From Flaviflexus equikiangi (GTDB taxonomy: Bacteria > Actinomycetota > Actinomycetes > Actinomycetales > Actinomycetaceae): 64,000 bases of DNA. Below, one piece after another: positions 36,543 through 45,485 of the stretch; the first letter of the stretch is position 1; each line of letters starts with the position of its first letter. The stretch covers positions 1,612,001 through 1,676,000 of the forward strand of contig NZ_CP059676.1 of assembly GCF_014069875.1 (NCBI RefSeq), in the 5' to 3' direction. A model generated the notes under the pieces. That model made no database searches, was not told where the DNA came from, and worked only from the letters and a program-made list of their open reading frames with translations. A program made the translations under genes and the position numbers.

Positions 36543-36613
36543 GCGGGTGTAGCTCAATGGTAGAGCCTCTGCCTTCCAAGCAGATGGTGCGGGTTCGATT
36601 CCCGTCACCCGCT
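36543..36613 (+). tRNA. tRNA-Gly (anticodon TCC)
   Basis: Cloverleaf with acceptor GCGGGTG/CACCCGC, D arm GCTC...GAGC, anticodon stem TCTGC/GCAGA with loop CTTCCAA (anticodon TCC), T arm GCGGG TTCGATT CCCGT, discriminator T. CCA not encoded. Divergent from tRNA-Pro. Confidence 0.97.
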
Positions 36614-36620
36614 CCGCACA

Positions 36621-36643
36621 AGGCCCCGGTATCACCGGGGCCT
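36621..36643 (+). terminator. Intrinsic terminator after tRNA-Gly
   Basis: Perfect 10-bp stem (36621-36630 with 36634-36643) followed by TTCTCTTT. Confidence 0.9.
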
Positions 36644-36761
36644 TTCTCTTTGCCACGCGATCACTGTCGCACGGTCGGTGTTGTCATCATCCTTTCGGCT
36701 GATTCTTCTTTCACCACCACTGCCGATGTCTGTACACGGCTGGCCGGGTGAGATGGTGAGT

Positions 36762-38822
36762 ATGGCTATTTCTTCTCACCGACCGTGGCTCGTGTCCCGT
36801 CGCGGCGCCTGGTCCACGCTCGGATTGTCTCTCGTTGTTCTGGTTCTCCTCTTCGGGTTGTTCGGGAGTGCGGAGGCTCCCCCGTCCGGCTCATCATCTC
36901 CAGCATCCTCAGAATCCCAGAAGGTCAGCGACTTCATGGCGGAACTCCCGGATGCTGGGCGGCAATCGGTGCTGCTCGTCGCGACGCGTGACGATGGCGG
37001 GGAGCTCACACAAACCGATCTGACGTCGTTCGACACCCTGGCCGAGGAAGTGACGGGGCAGCCTGGTGAGCTCATGGTGAGCGAGGACGGTCAGGCCGCT
37101 GCGGTCAGCGCCCCGATCACTGTCGGACAGAGCAGCACGGAGACAGCGGACGTTGTGAACGAGCTGCGTGCCGGTCTTGAGGACGCTCCGGAGGGAATGT
37201 CGGTGTGGGTGACGGGCGGTCCCGCCTTCGGCGCCGATATCGCCTCGTCGTTCGATGGAGCCGACATCACTCTTCTCGCCGTGACGATCGCGATCGTCGC
37301 CATCCTCCTCATCGCCACCTACCGCTCTCCCATCCTCTGGCTGCTTCCGCTCACCGTTGTCGCGTTAGCGGATGGTCTCGCTGGCCGAGTCACCGCGGCT
37401 GCCGGCCAGGCGTGGAATCTTGAGTTCGATGCGGGGATCGTCAGCGTTCTCGTGTTCGGTGCGGGAACGAACTATGCCCTCCTTCTGATCTCCCGGTACC
37501 GGGAGGAGCTGACGAAGGATGCGGATCATCGGAGTGCCCTGGGGCGGGCGTGGAGGCTCTCCATGCCAGCGATCCTTGCCTCCAACGTGACCGTCGTGAT
37601 CTCTCTCCTCACCCTCGCCCTGTCTGTGATTCCCGGCACTCGAGGTCTTGGCCTCTCGTCGGCTCTCGGCCTTCTCATCGCACTTTCCGCGGTCACGTTC
37701 GTGCTTCCACCAGTCCTCGCGATTGCCGGCCGGCAGGCTTTCTGGCCCTTCGTGCCCAAGCCCGGATCCGCGGGAGCAGACGGCGGCGTGTGGCGCACGG
37801 TCGCCACACGTGTCTCCGCCCGGCCTGCCCGCGCACTGACAGCAGGATTAGTCCTTCTCGGTGTCATGGCCACCGGTCTCATCGGAACGTCGGTCGGATT
37901 GGATCAGGTCGAGAAGTTCCGTGTCCCGTCAGAATCCGCGGAAGGCCTGGAAGTCTTCGGCGATCACTTCCCCGCCGGTCAGACCCAGCCGATCTTCGTC
38001 CTCGCGAAAACCGAGCACGCGGCCGAGGTGATGGATGCGGTCTCAGACGTGGCGGGTGTCAGCCTCGTCCACCCGACGGCCGATCACGATGGCAGGACTG
38101 TCATCATGGTGACGAGCGAATATGCTCCCAGCACGCAGGAGAGCCTCGCTCAGATCGGTGACCTGCGGGAGGCTGCTCACGCGGTCGAGGGTGGGAATGC
38201 TCTCGTCGGCGGGGCAGTCGCCTCCGATGTGGACACGCGGGCCGGGACGACTCGAGACCTGCTTGTCATCGCTCCCCTCATCCTTGGCGCGAACTTCCTC
38301 GTTCTTGTTCTCCTGCTCCGGTCTTTCACTGCCCCAGCCATCCTCATCCTCGTCAACCTGGCCAGTTCCGTCGCCGCCATCGGTGCCGGTGCATGGCTTG
38401 GCCGCATCCTCTTCGATCAGCAGGCTCTCGACCTGCAGGTGCCGCTCCTCGCGTTCCTCTTCCTCGTGGCCCTGGGGATCGATTACACGATCTTCCTCGT
38501 CCACCGCGCGAGGACAGAAGCGGCCCAGCGCGGCACAAGGGCCGGCATCGTCGAATCGGTTGCGCACACCGGTAGTGTGATCACAAGCGCCGGTATCGTT
38601 CTCGCCGGTGTCTTCGCCGCACTCGGCGTCCTGCCGCTCGTGACGCTCGGCCAGCTCGGCCTGATCGTCGGTCTCGGCATCATCGTCGATACGCTGGTGG
38701 TCCGGACCATCATCGTTCCCGCCATCTTCACCCTCGTCGGGGACGCCATCTGGTGGCCGGGCGGGCTGAGAACAGGAGAGGGCACACATGAGTCTCGTCG
38801 AGTCACCCCTCGGACAGGCTAG
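36762..38822 (+). CDS. MMPL/RND-family membrane transporter
   Basis: 686 residues from ATG 36762 (another ATG nine bases earlier). Twelve transmembrane segments with two large extracytoplasmic loops, the MmpL/YdgH/ActII-3 layout. The proton-relay positions are GAGTNYALLLISRYREEL (Asn237-Tyr238, where many relatives have Asp) and LGIDYTIFLVHRARTE (Asp-Tyr intact). Likely exports a lipid or hydrophobic compound. Its 3' end overlaps the histidine kinase gene by 35 bases, so the kinase and regulator probably control this transporter or respond to its substrate. Confidence 0.9.
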   Translation: MAISSHRPWLVSRRGAWSTLGLSLVVLVLLFGLFGSAEAPPSGSSSPASSESQKVSDFMAELPDAGRQSVLLVATRDDGGELTQTDLTSFDTLAEEVTGQPGELMVSEDGQAAAVSAPITVGQSSTETADVVNELRAGLEDAPEGMSVWVTGGPAFGADIASSFDGADITLLAVTIAIVAILLIATYRSPILWLLPLTVVALADGLAGRVTAAAGQAWNLEFDAGIVSVLVFGAGTNYALLLISRYREELTKDADHRSALGRAWRLSMPAILASNVTVVISLLTLALSVIPGTRGLGLSSALGLLIALSAVTFVLPPVLAIAGRQAFWPFVPKPGSAGADGGVWRTVATRVSARPARALTAGLVLLGVMATGLIGTSVGLDQVEKFRVPSESAEGLEVFGDHFPAGQTQPIFVLAKTEHAAEVMDAVSDVAGVSLVHPTADHDGRTVIMVTSEYAPSTQESLAQIGDLREAAHAVEGGNALVGGAVASDVDTRAGTTRDLLVIAPLILGANFLVLVLLLRSFTAPAILILVNLASSVAAIGAGAWLGRILFDQQALDLQVPLLAFLFLVALGIDYTIFLVHRARTEAAQRGTRAGIVESVAHTGSVITSAGIVLAGVFAALGVLPLVTLGQLGLIVGLGIIVDTLVVRTIIVPAIFTLVGDAIWWPGGLRTGEGTHESRRVTPRTG

Positions 38823-39996
38823 CGCCGCCCCGATGGTGCGGGCAATGATCGTCGGCCAGCATGTCATCGCGCTTGCCCTCACCCTCACCGGCATCGTCCG
38901 TGCCATCGGCACGGGCACGGCCCCCTGGGCCGCGATCGCTGCGGGATGTGCCGTCCTGGTGACACACGCGATCGGCACGCTCCTGCCAGGCCGGGGGACG
39001 GGCAGGCGCTGGCTCCTCGCCTTCACCGCCGTGTGGATCGGTGCTGTCGCCGTGTCGTCTGCCTTCGTGTGGCTCGCGTTCCTCCTGTGGCTTCTCGCCG
39101 GCCACCTCCTTCCCCTGCGGTGGGGCGTGGTGTACTCCGTGTGCGTCATGGCAGTGACGGCGGCGGCCCCTCTCCTCCATCACTCCACGACGACCTATGC
39201 GGAAGTCTTCGGTCCCCTGATCGGCGGCGTTTTCGCATTCGGCATCTCCCGCGGTTATCTTCAACTCCTGCGGGACGCACAGGAGCGGGAACGTTTCGTG
39301 GATGCCCTCACGCACGCCCAGGGGGAGATGGCGGCGCTGCAGGACGAGCTCGCCCACGCGCAGCGCCAATCCGGGGCGCTTGCGGAACGGACCCGGCTCG
39401 CACGGGAGATCCATGACACGGTCGCGCAGGGCCTGTCCTCGATCAGGCTGATCGCACATGCTGAGACCGACCGCTCGGAGGATCCCCGATCCTCCGATGC
39501 TCTGGCCCGGATCGAATCCCTTGCCGGGCAGAGCCTGACGGACGTCCGCCGCATCGTCGCCGCCCTGGCCCCGGTCGAGCTGGAGAGGACGGCGCTCGCG
39601 ACTGCGCTCGATCGTCTCCTGTCGCGGCTGCGGGAGGAAACGGGGATGGAGGCCTCCCTCTATGTGGATCCTGATCTCCCCCTCCTCCCCACCAGTGTCG
39701 AGGTTGCCCTGCTCCGCTCCGCCCAATCGGCGTTGGCGAATGTGCGCCAACACGCCGCCGCCTCCAGAGTCGTCGTCAGTCTGACCTATGGGGACGGTGT
39801 GCGGCTGGATGTTGTCGACGATGGTCGAGGCTTCGACCTGCCCTCGTGGGAGGCTGCAGGGAAGGACACGGCCGCAAGTTTCGGTCTACGCTTCATGCGG
39901 GCCCGGCTGAAGGAGCTCGGAGGCGGTCTCGATATCGAGGCCAGCCCCGACGACGGCACTGCCCTCTCCATCCATCTTCCTCTCGGAGCATCATGA
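38788..39996 (+). CDS. Membrane histidine kinase, NarL/DesK class
   Basis: 402 residues. Five or six transmembrane helices in the first 155 residues, a coiled-coil linker (QERERFVDALTHAQGEMAALQDELAHAQRQ), HisKA_3 dimerisation helix with phospho-acceptor His209 in LAREIHDTVAQGL, then an HATPase domain with ANVRQHAAAS (N box) and VVDDGRGFD (G1 box) and GLRFMRARLKELGGGL. Senses an unknown membrane signal and phosphorylates the downstream regulator, to which it is coupled by a four-base overlap. Confidence 0.94.
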   Translation: MSLVESPLGQASAAPMVRAMIVGQHVIALALTLTGIVRAIGTGTAPWAAIAAGCAVLVTHAIGTLLPGRGTGRRWLLAFTAVWIGAVAVSSAFVWLAFLLWLLAGHLLPLRWGVVYSVCVMAVTAAAPLLHHSTTTYAEVFGPLIGGVFAFGISRGYLQLLRDAQERERFVDALTHAQGEMAALQDELAHAQRQSGALAERTRLAREIHDTVAQGLSSIRLIAHAETDRSEDPRSSDALARIESLAGQSLTDVRRIVAALAPVELERTALATALDRLLSRLREETGMEASLYVDPDLPLLPTSVEVALLRSAQSALANVRQHAAASRVVVSLTYGDGVRLDVVDDGRGFDLPSWEAAGKDTAASFGLRFMRARLKELGGGLDIEASPDDGTALSIHLPLGAS

Positions 39997-40607
39997 CAAC
40001 CACCGTCCTCATTGTCGACGATCATCCGGTCGTGAGAAGCGGCCTGCGCACCGTCCTCGACGCCGATCCGTCCCTCACGATCATCGGGGAGGCGGGTACC
40101 GGCGAGGAGGCGTTGGAGATGGCGGGGGAGCATCATCCCGATGTGGTTCTCTGCGATCTGCGGCTGGGCGATGGGATGGACGGGATCGAGACGACGGCGG
40201 CACTCCGCACGCTCTCCCCCGCCCCAGCCGTTGTCATCCTCACGACGTTCGATCGTGATGTCGAGATCATGGGAGCGGTGGAAGCGGGCGCGGCCGGCTA
40301 CATCCTCAAGGATGTTGCCCCCGAGAAGATTGCCGAGGCGATACGGCGTGCCGGTGCCGGGGAACTCGTCCTCTCCCCCGATCTCGCCTCCCGGGTTCTT
40401 TCCGGGATGAGGAGGCCACGCCTGACGGAGCGTGAGATCGAGGTCCTTCAGCTCCTCTCGACGGGCGCCACGAACAAGGAGATCTCGCGGGCGCTGTTCG
40501 TCACCGAGGCCACGGTCAAGAGCCATATCGCCCACATCTTCACGAAACTCGATGTGGATTCCCGCTCGCGCGCCGTGCACGTCGCACGCACGAAGGGCTT
40601 CCTCTAG
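39993..40607 (+). CDS. LuxR/NarL-family response regulator
   Basis: 204 residues from ATG 39993, which overlaps the kinase stop (ATGA). Receiver domain 1-120 with acidic pocket VDDH, phospho-acceptor Asp55 (VLCDLRLGDG), Thr in ILTTF and Lys in YILKD; HTH domain 140-204 with LTEREIEVLQLLSTGATNKEISRALFVTEATVKSHIAHI. Partner of the adjacent kinase; targets probably include the MMPL operon. Confidence 0.95.
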   Translation: MTTTVLIVDDHPVVRSGLRTVLDADPSLTIIGEAGTGEEALEMAGEHHPDVVLCDLRLGDGMDGIETTAALRTLSPAPAVVILTTFDRDVEIMGAVEAGAAGYILKDVAPEKIAEAIRRAGAGELVLSPDLASRVLSGMRRPRLTEREIEVLQLLSTGATNKEISRALFVTEATVKSHIAHIFTKLDVDSRSRAVHVARTKGFL

Positions 40608-40627
40608 GATCGACGGGGAGGCGAATC

Positions 40628-41068
40628 ATGGCAGATCTACACATTCCATCAGGGCCGGGTGCGCCCGATGGCATCATCGTGCCCTCCCATGAGCTCGTCG
40701 AACAGTTCTCCCGCGCCTCGGGACCCGGCGGGCAGGGTGTCAATACGACTGACTCCCGCGTTCAGCTCAGCCTCGATCTCGGAGCCACGTCAGCACTGAA
40801 CCCGGTTCAGCGGGCCCGCGTCCTCGACCGTCTGGCCAGCCGCCTCACCGGCACTATCATCACCGTCACGGCCTCGGAGCACCGCTCGCAACGGCACAAT
40901 CGTGAGGCGGCCCGCCTGCGCCTGGCAACCCTGATCCGCGACGCCGTGGCCCCACCCCTGCCGCGCCGTCCCACCAGGCCGAGCAGAGGGTCGGTGCGGC
41001 GCCGCCTGGAGGGCAAGAAACACCGGGCACAGATCAAGGAGAACCGCAGGCGCCCGCGAGACTACTAG
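40628..41068 (+). CDS. arfB: ArfB-type peptidyl-tRNA hydrolase (ribosome rescue)
   Basis: 146 residues, YaeJ/ICT1 family. Rescues stalled ribosomes by hydrolysing peptidyl-tRNA without a stop codon. GGQ at 34-36 in SRASGPGGQGVNTTDSRV, and a basic C-terminal tail (RRRLEGKKHRAQIKENRRRPRD) that enters the empty mRNA channel. GGGGAGG before the ATG. Downstream of the response regulator with a 20-base gap. Confidence 0.94.
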   Translation: MADLHIPSGPGAPDGIIVPSHELVEQFSRASGPGGQGVNTTDSRVQLSLDLGATSALNPVQRARVLDRLASRLTGTIITVTASEHRSQRHNREAARLRLATLIRDAVAPPLPRRPTRPSRGSVRRRLEGKKHRAQIKENRRRPRDY

Positions 41069-41115
41069 GAAGATTCCTCTCATAGGCCCGTTGTGGGCGG
41101 TACTGAGCGGGCTCG

Positions 41116-41862
41116 CTATCGCTTCGCGGGATTCGCGCCCCAGCCGAACCTGTCGGCCCACCGCCGCCAGGGCGGCTTGGTCTCCCAGTTGAGGCTGAGT
41201 GTGGTGAAGGCACGGGCGAGACGGCGGCGCCATTGGGGGCCCAGGTGGACGGAGCGTCCCGATACCTCAACCTGAAGGTGTGTGACGAGGGCGATCTGTG
41301 CCCCCGCGCCGAGGACAAGGGCGAGATCCATGTCGTCGTGGATCTCCTGATTGTCCCGGTGCACTCGGGCAGACACGTTCTCCCAGGCCGATCGGCGGAT
41401 CGCCATGGAGGATCCCCAGAGGACGTGATGAGCGGCGGCAAGGCCCCCCAGGGCGTAGTAGCTTCCCAGGTAGAAGCCGCAGAGGATCCGTCCGAGGAGG
41501 GGCGGAACATCGTAGAACACTCCCCATCCCGTCACCGCCGCAGCATCGGGCCGCTCCGCGAAGGCGCGGAGGATCTTTTCGATCCAGTCCGATCTGACGA
41601 TCGTGTCGGCGTCGCAGCGTGCGATGATCGAGGCGCGTGCACTGTCGTATCCGGTCGCGGCCGCGGCGGGAATGCCGACCTGCGGCTCGTGGACGACGCG
41701 GGCTCCGAACGAGCGTGCGATAGCAGCCGAGTCATCGGTTGACCCGTTGTCGACAATGATGATCTCGTCCGGAGGAACAGTCTGGGCGGCCAATGCTTGC
41801 AGGCACCGCTAGAGAAGTCGAGCATCGTTGCGTACGGGGATGACAACGCTGACGCTATCCAT
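41116..41862 (-). pseudogene. Family 2 glycosyltransferase broken by an amber codon (crtX-like candidate)
   Basis: From ATG 41862 the frame reads MDSVSVVIPVRNDARLL, meets TAG at 41811-41809 (codon 18), and continues in the same frame as RCLQALAAQTVPPDEIIIVDNGSTDDS to the stop at 41116. The two parts together form a perfectly normal GT2 N-terminus (VSVVIP, then VDNGSTD), CDADTIVRSDW as the metal site and GSSMAIRRSAW, so a single base change (for example CAG or GAG to TAG) interrupted a full gene of 248 codons. Without readthrough or reinitiation (a TTG at 41793 is the only nearby start) it is inactive. As last gene of the carotenoid operon it may have glycosylated the C50 carotenoid. Confidence 0.85.
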
Positions 41863-42406
41863 TGTGCCTCCGAGTGTAGAGAACCGCCGTGACGAGGGAT
41901 CCTGCCAGCCCGCAGGTCAGATCGCCGATCGTGTCGTCATAGCCGACCCCGATGCTGTCGTTGATGAGAGTGTGGCCGATCCACTCCCCGATCTCCCAGA
42001 GGACACCGAGCCCCGCCCCGAAGGCCGTGATGACAAGGATGCTGCCGCTGCGGGACAACACGTCTGGGAGGACTCCGGCGCGCTGGAGAGTGAGGAAAGC
42101 AAGAAGGGCGAGGAGACCGTTGGCCGCGACGTGCACGACCATGTCGAGGGACGGATAGATCCTGTACCAGTCGAGGACCGAGGCCCAGGCAGCGAGGATC
42201 AGAGTCACCCCGATCAGCATCTGCAGCCGTGCCGGCAACGCCGCCACCCTGGCCACCGTGACGCCGAGCGCGACAAGGGCGAAGAGCGCGGCCGCGACCG
42301 CATCGAACCAGAAACTCGCCAGGAGGGAGAGGAGGACTGCCAGTGCGACAGCATCGGCGCCCCGCCGCTCCCACGGCGTGCCCTGGACCGCGAGGCTAGG
42401 ATGCAT
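41855..42406 (-). CDS. Integral membrane protein in the carotenoid operon (YjdF/DUF2238-like)
   Basis: 183 residues with about five to six transmembrane helices. The segments LDMVVHVAANGLLALL, GVLWEIGEWIGHT and GVGYDDTIGDLTCGLAGSLV resemble the His/Glu/Asp-containing motifs of YjdF-like membrane proteins (DUF2238). Function unknown. It overlaps crtEb upstream by 11 bases and the glycosyltransferase downstream by eight, so it is clearly part of the carotenoid transcription unit and may assist pigment modification or placement. Confidence 0.7.
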   Translation of the reverse strand: MHPSLAVQGTPWERRGADAVALAVLLSLLASFWFDAVAAALFALVALGVTVARVAALPARLQMLIGVTLILAAWASVLDWYRIYPSLDMVVHVAANGLLALLAFLTLQRAGVLPDVLSRSGSILVITAFGAGLGVLWEIGEWIGHTLINDSIGVGYDDTIGDLTCGLAGSLVTAVLYTRRHNG

Positions 42407-43283
42407 AGGCGATCCAGATGAAGAGCTGTGTCACGAGGAAGCCGGAGAGGAGGTTCAGCCAGATAAACCTCCGCCATCCTCTGTTCGCCTCCTCGCACTG
42501 CTCGTCGCTCAGGTTGAGGTACGGGATCGTGTTCGCCACGTAGGGCAGGACAAGGAGGGCAGAGAGCGCCCCCGGCCATCCCGTCCCCAACAGCAGCAGC
42601 CCTGCGATCGAATATCCGGCTGCCGCGGCACGCGCGGTCGCTCTCGCACCGAGCCACGTCGCAACCGACGAGATCTCAGCCTCCCTGTCCGCCTGAATGT
42701 CCTGGATCGCTCCGAAGGCCTGCGAGGCCATGCCCCACAGGAAGAAGGCGACCAGGGCGCAGATGATCGCCGCGGACCAGTCTGCGCCCACGAGTGCGAG
42801 TCCGAACACGGCGGGACTGACGAAGTGGGTTGCGGAGGTCGCAGAGTCGAGGACGGGCTTCTCCTTGAAGCGCAGGCCCCGAGCGGAGTAGGCGATGACA
42901 GCGAAGACGCTGATCCCGAGCACCACGGTCGAGAGCGCATTGCCCATGATGGCGAGTGCGATGATGAACGGGAGGTTCGTCACGATCGCGGCGATGATGG
43001 TCAGACGGTGCCAGCGCTTCGAGAGCACAACACCCTCGATCCCGCCCTTGCGGGGATTGCGCAGGTCCGACTCATAGTCGAAGACGTCGTTCACGCCGTA
43101 CATGAGCAGGTTGTAGGGGATGAGGAACCACAGGGTGCCGATGACGAGCTCAGCCGTCATCCCGCCCCCGGCCATGATGTAGGCGGCGGCAAACGGGTAG
43201 GCCGTGTTGATCCAGCTGACCGGGCGCGAGGATCCGATGAGGTTCCGCAGACCCTCCGAGACGGGATGGCGTTCGCCGCTCAT
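42396..43283 (-). CDS. crtEb: Lycopene elongase (UbiA family, C50 carotenoid synthesis)
   Basis: 295 residues, about nine transmembrane helices. Adds two dimethylallyl units to lycopene giving C45/C50 products. UbiA prenyltransferase motifs are NDVFDYESDLRNPRKGG (first Asp-rich motif) and GAIQDIQADREAEISSVAT (second). ATG 43283 overlaps the crtYf stop by four bases. The placement after crtYe/crtYf is the corynebacterial order. Confidence 0.93.
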   Translation of the reverse strand: MSGERHPVSEGLRNLIGSSRPVSWINTAYPFAAAYIMAGGGMTAELVIGTLWFLIPYNLLMYGVNDVFDYESDLRNPRKGGIEGVVLSKRWHRLTIIAAIVTNLPFIIALAIMGNALSTVVLGISVFAVIAYSARGLRFKEKPVLDSATSATHFVSPAVFGLALVGADWSAAIICALVAFFLWGMASQAFGAIQDIQADREAEISSVATWLGARATARAAAAGYSIAGLLLLGTGWPGALSALLVLPYVANTIPYLNLSDEQCEEANRGWRRFIWLNLLSGFLVTQLFIWIAYAS

Positions 43284-43588
43284 CGTGTACCTTTCTGTGC
43301 GGTGAGTACCGCGAGCGAGGGAAGAAGAAGACCCGCGGCCACCGGCCACGCCAGGTCTTCGATGGGGGCGTGCCACAGGCGGATGCCGAGCAGGACGCTG
43401 TCGTCGTACCGGAACAGGTCCGAGAGGATCATGAGGCTGTCGAAGACGATCGTGAGAACACAGAGGATGACGATGGTGAGGCCAGTGACAGTCCACCAGC
43501 GCGCACCGAGTCCGTGCGTGACCGAGACGACCACGGCAACGGCTCCGCATGCGAGGACGAAGAGCGCCGCGAGCAGAGCATAGGTCAC
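43280..43588 (-). CDS. crtYf: C50 carotenoid cyclase subunit CrtYf
   Basis: 102 residues, three transmembrane helices. One half of the heterodimeric C50 (flavuxanthin) cyclase. The HAPIEDLAWPV segment carries the conserved PxE(E/D) motif needed for cyclisation. GTG start overlaps the crtYe stop by four bases. Whether the ring is epsilon (decaprenoxanthin) or gamma (sarcinaxanthin) cannot be read from sequence by eye. Confidence 0.9.
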   Translation of the reverse strand: MTYALLAALFVLACGAVAVVVSVTHGLGARWWTVTGLTIVILCVLTIVFDSLMILSDLFRYDDSVLLGIRLWHAPIEDLAWPVAAGLLLPSLAVLTAQKGTR

Positions 43589-43911
43589 GACAGGTCCTTC
43601 CGGTCCGCAACCAGCCGCCCGATGAGGCCGTGGAGGACGAGAGTGAGATAGCAGAGGAATGTGATGAAGAGCAGCTCTTCGACCGGCAGATCGGGGGCGA
43701 GCATGAGTCCTGTCATCGCCTCGCTCTCGCCCCGATAGTAGAAGCCCTGCTCGATCGCGATGATGTCCCACAGGAGGAAGAGGGCGATCCCGGCGAGAAT
43801 GGTCAGCAGGCTCCGGATCGGAGTCTTCCACATGACGAGGCGGAACCGCGCGTCGAGGAGAGCCATGCACCCGGTGACGAAGAGAAGGACGCCGCCATAG
43901 AGGAACGACAT
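43585..43911 (-). CDS. crtYe: C50 carotenoid cyclase subunit CrtYe
   Basis: 108 residues, three transmembrane helices (MSFLYGGVLLFVTGCMALL, SLLTILAGIALFLLWDII, LLFITFLCYLTLVLHGL). LAPDLPVEELLF carries the PxEE motif. Pairs with CrtYf; neither half is active alone in related species. ATG 43911 or GTG 43914, both overlapping the crtI stop. Confidence 0.9.
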   Translation of the reverse strand: MSFLYGGVLLFVTGCMALLDARFRLVMWKTPIRSLLTILAGIALFLLWDIIAIEQGFYYRGESEAMTGLMLAPDLPVEELLFITFLCYLTLVLHGLIGRLVADRKDLS

Positions 43912-45485
43912 CACCCGAGCCGCTCCACAGGGTTCGGCGATCGATCCCCCCGCACATGCTTGAGGACGAGCTCGGCGCTGATGAGGCACATGGGCAGGCC
44001 GATGCCGGGGATCGTGCTCGACCCAGCATAGTAGAGTCCGTCGACCCGTCGGGACCTGTTGCCGGCACGGAACATGGCGCTCTGGCCGAGCGTGTGGGCG
44101 GGGCCCAGCATCCCTCCCCGCCATGCGGACAGATCTGCCGCGAAGTCACCCGGGCCGATCGTGCGCCGAACAACGATCCGCTCCGCCAGATCAGGAATAT
44201 TCGCCCATGCCGAGATCTGGGCGATCGCATCATCCGCCGCCCTTTCGATCACACTGTCACCGGCGCCGTCCGCGCCGCCCCGACCGATCGCGGGAGCCGC
44301 GGGAACAGGAATGAGGATGAACAGGTTCTCGTGGCCCTCGGGAGCGACCGAGGGGTCCGTCTCGGACGGTTTGCAGACGTAGGCGGAGGCCGGGGACGGC
44401 ATCCGACCCTCCCGGATCGCGTCGAAGTTCTCCCGCCAGTCCGTCGTGAAGAACAGGGAGTGGTGCGGCATCTCAGGGAGCTGGCCGCGCACGCCGAGCA
44501 GGACGAGGACAGCGCCCGGCCCCGATTCGCGCTTGTCCCACCATGAGGCGGGGAATGTTTGAAGAGAAGGCGGCAGGAGCTTCGTCTCGCCGTGGAACAG
44601 GTCTCCCGCACCGACGACCAGGTCGGCGTCGTGCCGGTGCTCGATCCCCTCCCCATCACGCCAGACGAGTCCCGCTGCCCGCGCCCTGCGGCCGCGCACC
44701 CTTCGCGGGCTGGAGGCCGGAAGCGGGTCGGTGAGAATGCTCGTGACAGAGGCGCCCGTTGTCACAGTCGCACCCGAGGATGTCGCGAGGCGGTGGATAG
44801 CGTCGATGAGAGCGGTGAAGCCGCCCTGCGGGTACATGACCCCGCCCGTCAGGTCGAGGGCGCTCATGAGGTGATAGAGGCTGGGTGTGCGCTCGGGAGA
44901 GGACCCGAGGAAGACGGCGGGATATCCGAGGATCTGGCGCAGCCGGTTGTCGCTGAAGCGCTTCCCCACAAACGTCTCGAGGGACTGGGTGAGGAGCGGA
45001 GCCAGCTTGGGGAGATTGCCGATGACATCGCTGACGAGAAGATTGGTCGGGTCGGTGAAGTTCGTGTACAGGAAGTGCTTGAGCGCAAGATCGTAGGCTT
45101 CCTGCGCGGAGCCCACGTAATCCGCGAGCTTCCTGCCTGCGCCCGGCTCGACACTGTCGAACGTGGCCACATTCGAGTCGAAGTCCCGCGCGATATCGAG
45201 AGGCTCCCCCTCCTCGTAGAAGACGCGATAGGCGGGGTCGAGCACCCGCAGGTCGAGTTCTTTCTCCGCGGACGTCCCGAACAGCTCGAAGAAGTGGTCG
45301 AACACGTCTGGCATGAGATACCAGGACGGCCCCGTATCGAAGCGGAAGCCGTCGGCGGCAATGGAGCCGGCACGGCCGCCCACATTCTCCCGCTGTTCGA
45401 AGACGTTCACCTCGTGCCCATCGGCGGACAGGAGCGCGGCAGTGGCTAGGCCGGCGATACCGGCCCCGATGATGGCGACTTTCAT
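43911..45485 (-). CDS. crtI: Phytoene desaturase
   Basis: 524 residues. Converts phytoene to lycopene in successive FAD-dependent desaturations. N-terminal dinucleotide motif VAIIGAGIAGLATAALL and NVGGRAGSI, and C-terminal GLYYAGSSTIPGIGLPMCLISAELV, the carotenoid-oxidoreductase signature. Starts in a four-base overlap with crtB. Central region has an Arg-rich insertion (SSPRRVRGRRARAAGL) that is unusual but in a variable loop. Confidence 0.96.
   Translation of the reverse strand: MKVAIIGAGIAGLATAALLSADGHEVNVFEQRENVGGRAGSIAADGFRFDTGPSWYLMPDVFDHFFELFGTSAEKELDLRVLDPAYRVFYEEGEPLDIARDFDSNVATFDSVEPGAGRKLADYVGSAQEAYDLALKHFLYTNFTDPTNLLVSDVIGNLPKLAPLLTQSLETFVGKRFSDNRLRQILGYPAVFLGSSPERTPSLYHLMSALDLTGGVMYPQGGFTALIDAIHRLATSSGATVTTGASVTSILTDPLPASSPRRVRGRRARAAGLVWRDGEGIEHRHDADLVVGAGDLFHGETKLLPPSLQTFPASWWDKRESGPGAVLVLLGVRGQLPEMPHHSLFFTTDWRENFDAIREGRMPSPASAYVCKPSETDPSVAPEGHENLFILIPVPAAPAIGRGGADGAGDSVIERAADDAIAQISAWANIPDLAERIVVRRTIGPGDFAADLSAWRGGMLGPAHTLGQSAMFRAGNRSRRVDGLYYAGSSTIPGIGLPMCLISAELVLKHVRGDRSPNPVERLG

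Noticed and set aside
36990-37480. Asn237 in place of Asp in the first proton-relay motif of the MMPL protein as a sign of inactivation
   Set aside because: The second Asp-Tyr pair is intact and related transporters may carry Asn here, so inactivity is not supported.
41116-41793. Treating the glycosyltransferase as an intact gene starting at TTG 41793
   Set aside because: That start would delete the first beta strand (VSVVIP) essential to GT2 nucleotide-sugar binding; the upstream frame clearly encodes it before the amber codon.
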